NCBI RefSeq assembly: GCF_000685965.1
Contig: NZ_JMLE01000029.1
Location: 1 to 57,654 of the forward strand
Origin: Arthrobacter sp. UNC362MFTsu5.1
GTDB taxonomy: Bacteria > Actinomycetota > Actinomycetes > Actinomycetales > Micrococcaceae
DNA length: 57,654 nt
Direction: 5' to 3'
Shown: piece by piece, positions 52,620 through 57,654 of the stretch
Numbering within the stretch: the stretch's first letter is position 1
Layout of the letters: each line of letters opens with the position of its first letter
Notes under the pieces: model-generated
The model's database searches: none
What the model was told of the DNA's origin: nothing
The model's input: only the letters and a program-made list of their open reading frames with translations
Program-made: the position numbers and the translations under genes

Positions 52620-53040
52620 CAGTGTGCCACGCGACTTTTGGGCGGACCAGATATGCCACCGTCACCGGGCACTCCATCGGACGGGTCTTACGGTGGCGGC
52701 TCTCCGCGGGACTGCGTTTGTGCTGGTGTCATTTTCCGAAGTCGCCTGCACTGAATGTCCGAAGTCGTCTGCACATCTACACGGGCCGCAACACCAACTC
52801 AAACTATCCGGTGCCGTTCACCCGCCACAGTGTTCTCGCGGCAGGAATCACTATGCAGGATAGACGCTCTCGCAGGGTCGAACGCACGAACCTGCCGCAT
52901 GGTCCCCCTCAGTTCAGCCAAGAGAGACACGGATCAGATGGAGCGCTCTAGCGAAGCGCCCGAGGCGATCATTTTCGGCGTTGACGTTCCGGAGAGTCGG
53001 AGCCACAGAACTACCCTCACAGGAGCCGATAATTTCTGTT
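52620..53040. other. Gene-poor stretch upstream of the recombinase remnant
   Basis: No credible coding region was seen in these 421 bases; the one 109-codon frame has no recognisable protein features and atypical composition. It holds the res-like repeat pair at 52735-52774 and, further on, only weak short inverted repeats. The base composition is less GC-rich than the flanks, consistent with acquired DNA. Confidence 0.6.
52735..52774. repeat. Res-like pair of 17-bp direct repeats
   Basis: TCCGAAGTCGCCTGCAC (52735-52751) and TCCGAAGTCGTCTGCAC (52758-52774) differ at one base and are 23 bases apart start to start. The first is preceded by GTGTCATTT. They lie about 120 bases upstream of the recombinase start. 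From memory the TCATTTTC.GAAG..CTGCAC pattern resembles resolution-site subsites of Tn402/Tn5053-type (TniR) resolvases. Confidence 0.55.
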
Positions 53041-53523
53041 CTAGAGTTCGCGACTGGGAACGACGTTCTTTTCGCCTAGCTGTTTCCTTTCCAGTGCAGG
53101 CATCAGGAAGAACGTCCGTGCCGCGATACCGACCCCGACTAGGCAGATGCCTGCGACGACGAAGACCACCGGCATCCCGTACTTGCCCTTAAAACCGGGA
53201 ATCAACTGGGTGAAAAAGAACTGCAAGACATACGCCATCACCCATATAACCAACCACATCGGAATGCTGAGCCAGCATGCCCACCGATGACCGCGACGCA
53301 AGGTTAGGAAAGCAACAACCGCCAAGAGTGCCATTCCCAAGCCTCCCATGACCGCGAAGAAGTTTCCCGGCCCGGATGCTCCCGGCAGAAGGCCCGGGAT
53401 CGGAACGCTCTCAAGAAATTCAAGAAAGTTGATGATGGTCACAATGATCCCGGCTACACCTACCATGGCCACGATGACGTTGATCGTCTGCGTTGCAACA
53501 TAAAATCCCCGTGCGGCCTTCAT
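53041..53523 (-). CDS. Small four-helix membrane protein of unknown function
   Basis: Protein of 160 residues with four probable transmembrane helices: about 10-35 (INVIVAMVGVAGIIVTI), 52-75 (FFAVMGGLGMALLAVVAFLT), 80-105 (WACWLSIPMWLVIWVMAYVL) and 117-140 (VVFVVAGICLVGVGIAARTF). The C-terminus is a short basic tail. No family is recognised. Base composition is visibly lower in GC than nearby genes, and the gene sits between mobile-element remnants, so horizontal acquisition is likely. The start has a weak ribosome site. It may be expressed, but this is unproven. Confidence 0.65.
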   Translation of the reverse strand: MKAARGFYVATQTINVIVAMVGVAGIIVTIINFLEFLESVPIPGLLPGASGPGNFFAVMGGLGMALLAVVAFLTLRRGHRWACWLSIPMWLVIWVMAYVLQFFFTQLIPGFKGKYGMPVVFVVAGICLVGVGIAARTFFLMPALERKQLGEKNVVPSREL

Positions 53524-53674
53524 TTCGTCACTCTAACTTTCTTGCGGCAGGCGCGGAAGGAAAACCCCCGAGGGAGCCGACACTGGGGCTCCCATAGAGC
53601 GCAACGACCAGGCCATACTGGCAACTTTCAATGTGAACCTCCCGTCGGGTTGGATGCAGAGAATCAGGGTGCGT

Positions 53675-53880
53675 AGGCGACGATGGTGCTGCACCTGCGG
53701 TCGCGACAGATACCGGTGCCCATGAAATGGTGCCTGGAGTTGATCCGGTTCCTAGCTGGCCGTCAGTATTGTCACCCCAGCAGTATGGTTGCCCGTCCGC
53801 GAGTACGCATGTGTGAGTATCGCCTTGGGCAATATGAGTGACTGTTTTTCCGGCGAGAACTCCTGAAATGGCGACTGCCC
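53675..53880 (-). pseudogene. RCC1-repeat protein fragment
   Basis: An open stretch encodes one RCC1-type propeller blade: ISGVLAGKTVTHIAQGDTHT, then CVLADGQPYCWGDNTDGQLG and TGS. Known proteins of this family contain five or more such repeats; here only about one and part of another remain, with unrelated sequence on both sides and no start signal. Interpreted as the debris of a larger secreted repeat protein. Confidence 0.75.
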
Positions 53881-53962
53881 GAGGGGCCCGGTACAACCGG
53901 CCCCTACGGCGGACCGCCAGCGGTGACCGGCCCGCGCAAGGCACCGGCCACCGCTCCCGGGT

Positions 53963-54151
53963 TTAGCTGGCGAGCAGTTCTGTGAGTTCGGCTGCGTCGG
54001 TCACCAGTACCGCGCCGCCGTCTTTGAGGAGCCGGTGGCATCCTGCCGAGTTGGCGCTGTGGACGCTGCCCGGGACGGCGGCGACGTTCCGGGCGAGGGT
54101 TTCGGCGTGGTGCGTGGTGTTCAGTGCACGGGAACGCCAGCGGGCTTCCAC
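53963..54151 (-). pseudogene. DprA (DNA-processing protein) C-terminal fragment
   Basis: About 62 residues match the DprA Rossmann-fold region: ALNTTHHAETLARNVAAVPG, then VHSANSAGCHRLLKDGGAVL and VTDAAELTELL. Full DprA has about 300 or more residues; the N-terminal SAM-like and most of the Rossmann domain are missing, and the preceding codons are unrelated. Hence a truncated remnant of a natural-competence gene, probably left from a recombination event. Confidence 0.8.
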
Positions 54152-54587
54152 CCCGCAGGTGAACCTGTGCCGGGTCGGAGCGGTTCCGGCGGCAGTTCGG
54201 AGAGCGTCAGACCGTTGGCCACACTGCGGCTCAGACGCCCACAACGACACCCACGGACCGGAGAGCGCTTCCTAGTCGAGGGCGCCCTGGAGAAATCCGC
54301 GTGGGGACCTGTAGTGCTGTTATTGCCAGCTTCCCTCTTGTCCGACCGCAGAGGCGGTGTTACGCTTCCCCGGACGGGAGCGCTCCCACGGCTGTCCTAA
54401 TGGCAAGGTCTCTCTCCGTTTAACCACCCCATCCACCCCCACCCGGATGCCCCCTGCTCCGGCATAGCACCCTATGCCAGCACAGCGGGCTACCCGTTTG
54501 CCTGCACTGTTCGTCCTGCCCACAAGACATGACGGTGAAGCCGTTGCAGCCGGCGTGGAGTCCGTAAACCAGAGAACAGGTCCAGCA
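54152..54587. other. Non-coding gap before the beta-helix protein gene
   Basis: No recognisable gene. The opposite-strand 197-codon frame is low-complexity and overlaps the signal-peptide region of the next gene. No clear promoter or operator was recognised; no strong ribosome site precedes ATG 54588. An in-frame upstream GTG at 54555 leaves the real start of the next gene uncertain. Confidence 0.5.
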
Positions 54588-57500
54588 ATGCCGCTAGCCC
54601 ACCTCCAGCACCGCCCACCGCCCCCCATATCCCAACGCCGCAAACCTGCGATATTTCGCGGGCGCCTGATCGCGGGAGCCGTTGCCGTCCTGCTGGGCGT
54701 ACTCACGGCCGGGACAGGCGTGGTGGCCCCCGCCGCTGCCCTTGCAGCCCCCGTCAAACCAGCACCCGTGGCCACGACCCCGGACTTCGGCCCGAACGTC
54801 CGGATCTTCGACCCCAGTATGCCGGTGGCCGATATCCAGGCCTCGGTCGACGCCATCACGGCCACACAGGTCAATGATGAAATGGGAACGAACCGATACT
54901 CTCTCCTGTTCAAGCCAGGCGTCTACGGCAGCGCCGAGAAACCTCTCATCATTCAGGTCGGCTATTACACCGAGGTGGCGGGCCTGGGCCTCTCGCCGAC
55001 GGATGTCACTATCAATGGCCACGTCGACGTGTACAACCGGTGCAGGCCCGCAACGGGCTGTTTTGCGCTGGACAGTTTCTGGCGCTCGGTTTCCAACCTC
55101 ACGATCAACGTCACGGGTCTGGATGGCTGCCGGGCGGGAACCAATTTCTGGGCTGCGTCGCAGGCCTCGCCGATTCGGCGCGTCAACATCACCGGCGGCA
55201 AACTCTCGTTGATGGACTTCTGCACCGACGGGCCGCAGTTCGCCAGCGGTGGCTTCATCGCTGATTCCAAGACGGGCGATATCGTCAACGGCTCTCAGCA
55301 GCAGTATCTGGTGCGGGACAGCAGCATTGGTGCCTGGTCGAACGGCGTGTGGAACCAGGTGTTCGCCGGGGTTAAAGGCGCACCGGCAGAGTCCTACCCG
55401 GAGCCCCCGTACACCACCCTCGCCAAGAACCCGGCGAGCCGGGAGAAGCCCTACCTCTACGTGGATTCCGCAGGCGCATGGCAGGTCTTCGTGCCCGCGC
55501 CGAGGACCAACTACTCGGGAACCACCTGGGAGAACGGACCGACGCCCGGGCGCTCGATCCCGTTGTCGAAGTTCTTCATCGCCAAACCCAATGATTCGGC
55601 ATCGGCCATCAACAGCAAGCTCGCCAAGGGCCTGAACTTGTTGTTCACACCCGGGGCGTACGACGTCGACAAGACGATCGCAGTCAAGGCTGCTGACACC
55701 GTGGTGCTCGGCATGGGCCTGGCCACTTTGACCGCCGTGGACGGTGCAGTGGTAATGAGCACCGCCGACGTCCAGGGCATCGACATCGCCGGCATCACGA
55801 TCGATGCGGGAACAAAGAACTCGCCGGTGCTGCTCCAGGTCGGCACCAAGGCCGGCCATCGCGGGACGTCCAGCCCGGCCAACCCGACGGCGCTGCAGGA
55901 CGTGTTCTTCAGGATCGGTGGCCCGCACGTAGGAAAGGCCACCGTCAGCCTGGAGGTCAACACCGACAACACCATCCTCGATAACATCTGGGCCTGGCGT
56001 GCCGACCACGGCAAGCCCGGCAGTTTCGGCTGGGACATCAGCACCGGACAGAACGGTGTCATCATCAACGGCGACAACGTCACCGCCACCGGACTCTTCG
56101 TCGAGCACTACCAGCAATACAACGTCATCTGGAACGGGGAGAACGGCAGGACCGTCTTCTTCCAGAACGAACTGCCCTATGACGCCCCCAACCAGGCAGC
56201 CTGGCAGCACGATGGCGTCCTGGGTTGGGCCGGTTACAAGGTTGCCGACACTGTCACCACGAACGAGTTGTGGGGCGGTGGCAGCTACGTCTTCAACAAC
56301 GTCGATCCCACCATCCACGCCTCGGTCGGTTTCGAGGTGCCCCGCAAGCCGGGGGTGAAGCTACACAACCTGCTGAGCGTCCAGCTCGGCGCCGGAACCC
56401 TGGACCACGTCATCAACGACAAGGGTTTGGCGGTGAACCAGGCCGGGGTCGGACAACCCAGCTGCGTGGTCCTCTATCCCTCTGACGACACCACGCCGCC
56501 CACAGTCGCCATTACCGACAACGTCGATGGCGACACGGCGACCGGCAAGGTCACGTTCACGTTCACCTTCAGCGAGGATGTCTGCAGCTTCACCGCCGAC
56601 GACATCGTCGTCAAGGGTGGGTCGCGGGGTTCCTTCACCCGCGTTGACGCCAAGACGGCCACCCTGGTTGTTCCGCCCGCTGAGAACTCGAGCGGAAACA
56701 TCGACGTGAGCATGGCCGAGTCCACGTTCACCGACCTGCCCGGCACAGCCAACACCGCTGCCGCCAGCGCCCAGCAGGGGTTCAACACCACCACGCCGCT
56801 GACGCTCGCCATCACGGACAACGTTCCGACCGCATCCGCGACCGGTGATGTGACGTTCGCGTTCGCGTTCAACAGGGACGTCGGCACCAGCTTCACCGCT
56901 GATGACGTCGTGGTCACCGGTGGCACCGCGGGTGCGTTTGTCCGCGCCGATGCCACTCACGCGACCCTGGTGGTTTCGCCTCCGGCCAACTCGACGGGAA
57001 CCGTCGGGGTCAGCGTGGCTGCCGGGACGTTCACCGATCTGGCCGGAAACGCGAACGCCGCCGCTGCCACCGCGCAGCAGGCGTTCAACACGACCTCGAC
57101 GCCGCCTCCGCCCCCGGCATGGTCGCTCACGTTCGATGACCCCGCGAAAACGTACACGCTCACCGACTTCGGTAACAACGGTGGCGCAGTCGTGGCCGAC
57201 CCGGCCGGTGGCACGAACAAGGTCGGCACCGTGTCCAAGTCAGTCACGGCGTCGGCGACCGCGGGCACCACCGTGTCCACCGGCGCCAACCTCTCCGTCG
57301 ACACGATCCCGTTCACAGCCACCCAGACCAAAATGACGATGCGCGTTTACAGCCCTGCTGCAGGCGTGCGGGTCCGGATGAAGGCCGAGAACGCCGGTAA
57401 CCCCGGACAGAACGTCGAAACGGATGCCTTCACCACGACATCCGGCGCATGGGAGACCCTCACATTCGACTTCGGCGACACGTCCACGCACTACATCCCG

Positions 57501-57654
57501 GACGGCCCCACGACCTACGACCTAACCAAGCCAACCCAGAATCTGAACCTGACCATCACCTACAACAAGGTGAGTGTCTTCTTCGACTACTTCGTCGGCG
57601 CCGGCGGCTACGCACCCATGCCGTCAGACCGTACCTACTACTTCGACGACCTGA
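54588..57654 (+). CDS. Secreted modular beta-helix glycoside hydrolase-like protein (GH55-like), 3' truncated
   Basis: Open for 1,022 codons to the window edge with no stop, so the 3' end is missing. Order: signal peptide (about 25-60; LIAGAVAVLLGVLTAGTGVV), a twin right-handed beta-helix catalytic region (about 68-625; FDPSMPVADIQASVDAITA, YSLLFKPGVYG, GFIADSKTGDIVNGSQQQYL, LFVEHYQQYNVIWNGENGRT), two bacterial Ig-like repeats (about 630-835; VAITDNV and FTADD repeated) and a C-terminal beta-sandwich (from about 845; WSLTFDDPAKTYTLTDFG) of carbohydrate-binding type. From recall, the first region resembles Streptomyces and Arthrobacter GH55 exo-beta-1,3-glucanases; the Glu in FFQNELPYD (about 528) is a candidate catalytic residue. 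Family assignment is tentative. Confidence 0.72.
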   Translation, partial: MPLAHLQHRPPPPISQRRKPAIFRGRLIAGAVAVLLGVLTAGTGVVAPAAALAAPVKPAPVATTPDFGPNVRIFDPSMPVADIQASVDAITATQVNDEMGTNRYSLLFKPGVYGSAEKPLIIQVGYYTEVAGLGLSPTDVTINGHVDVYNRCRPATGCFALDSFWRSVSNLTINVTGLDGCRAGTNFWAASQASPIRRVNITGGKLSLMDFCTDGPQFASGGFIADSKTGDIVNGSQQQYLVRDSSIGAWSNGVWNQVFAGVKGAPAESYPEPPYTTLAKNPASREKPYLYVDSAGAWQVFVPAPRTNYSGTTWENGPTPGRSIPLSKFFIAKPNDSASAINSKLAKGLNLLFTPGAYDVDKTIAVKAADTVVLGMGLATLTAVDGAVVMSTADVQGIDIAGITIDAGTKNSPVLLQVGTKAGHRGTSSPANPTALQDVFFRIGGPHVGKATVSLEVNTDNTILDNIWAWRADHGKPGSFGWDISTGQNGVIINGDNVTATGLFVEHYQQYNVIWNGENGRTVFFQNELPYDAPNQAAWQHDGVLGWAGYKVADTVTTNELWGGGSYVFNNVDPTIHASVGFEVPRKPGVKLHNLLSVQLGAGTLDHVINDKGLAVNQAGVGQPSCVVLYPSDDTTPPTVAITDNVDGDTATGKVTFTFTFSEDVCSFTADDIVVKGGSRGSFTRVDAKTATLVVPPAENSSGNIDVSMAESTFTDLPGTANTAAASAQQGFNTTTPLTLAITDNVPTASATGDVTFAFAFNRDVGTSFTADDVVVTGGTAGAFVRADATHATLVVSPPANSTGTVGVSVAAGTFTDLAGNANAAAATAQQAFNTTSTPPPPPAWSLTFDDPAKTYTLTDFGNNGGAVVADPAGGTNKVGTVSKSVTASATAGTTVSTGANLSVDTIPFTATQTKMTMRVYSPAAGVRVRMKAENAGNPGQNVETDAFTTTSGAWETLTFDFGDTSTHYIPDGPTTYDLTKPTQNLNLTITYNKVSVFFDYFVGAGGYAPMPSDRTYYFDDL

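Noticed and set aside
52622..52951. 109-codon plus-strand frame next to the res-like repeats
   Set aside because: No homology features, no ribosome site, and it runs through the repeat pair.
52860..52960. Possible tRNA-like or attachment sequence (GGTCGAACGCACGAACC)
   Set aside because: No cloverleaf could be folded and no matching second copy was seen.
54594..56318. 574-codon minus-strand frame opposite the beta-helix gene
   Set aside because: The plus-strand frame has a signal peptide and recognisable domains; the minus frame has no motif or ribosome site.

Overview
The window is high-GC DNA from an actinobacterium, most likely the Arthrobacter/Pseudarthrobacter group (Micrococcaceae). 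This rests on the GC-rich codon use, frequent GTG starts, GTGA/ATGA gene overlaps, TANNNT-type -10 elements with leaderless-looking starts, GAF-ANTAR and IclR/LacI regulators, and a Tat-exported hydrolase. The assignment is inference; there is no rRNA or tRNA in the window to anchor it.

Layout. 1-6.7 kb is mostly housekeeping: DUF3151, class II fructose-bisphosphate aldolase, a TrmH-type RNA methyltransferase, a HAD phosphatase, a Tat-dependent alpha/beta hydrolase, a STAS-like protein, a GAF-ANTAR regulator and pyrE. 6.8-12.3 kb is a tightly overlapping operon for an acetyl-CoA synthetase-like ligase, a two-subunit TPP dehydrogenase E1, a lipoyl E2 with two subunit-binding domains, and a free-standing acyl carrier protein. 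It has no E3. This is the best candidate for an undescribed system. A PHBH-type FAD oxidoreductase follows on the other strand.

13.6-24.8 kb is a complete glucuronide/glucuronate catabolic locus on the minus strand: beta-glucuronidase, GPH-type transporter, ManD-type mannonate dehydratase, a gluconokinase-GH3 glycosidase fusion, fructuronate reductase, glucuronate isomerase and a LacI regulator. 25-35.7 kb is a second, similarly controlled sugar locus: a Dpp/Opp-type ABC transporter with a fused permease-ATPase subunit, two Gfo/Idh/MocA oxidoreductases, two TIM-barrel isomerase/epimerase-like proteins and a second LacI regulator. Five TGGCAACCGGTTGCCA-like palindromes (consensus inferred here) sit at the promoters of both loci, so the two appear to belong to one carbohydrate regulon. 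Several of these palindromes contain the -35 hexamer.

35.7-47.9 kb holds nadE, a double-cupredoxin protein, an IclR-controlled 3-oxoacid CoA-transferase/thiolase operon, a GlcG-like and an ankyrin-repeat exported protein, a NarL-type two-component system, a zinc alcohol dehydrogenase, a diguanylate cyclase with an intact I-site and a small conserved-looking protein. 47.9-51.9 kb holds a PEP-synthase/rifampin-phosphotransferase-like enzyme coupled to an alpha/beta hydrolase, and a cold-shock protein. 52-54.6 kb is a decayed insertion region: a frameshifted serine recombinase with a res-like repeat pair, a small membrane protein, and fragments of RCC1-repeat and DprA genes. The window ends inside a large secreted, modular beta-helix protein that looks like a GH55-type beta-1,3-glucanase with bacterial Ig-like repeats and a carbohydrate-binding-like domain.
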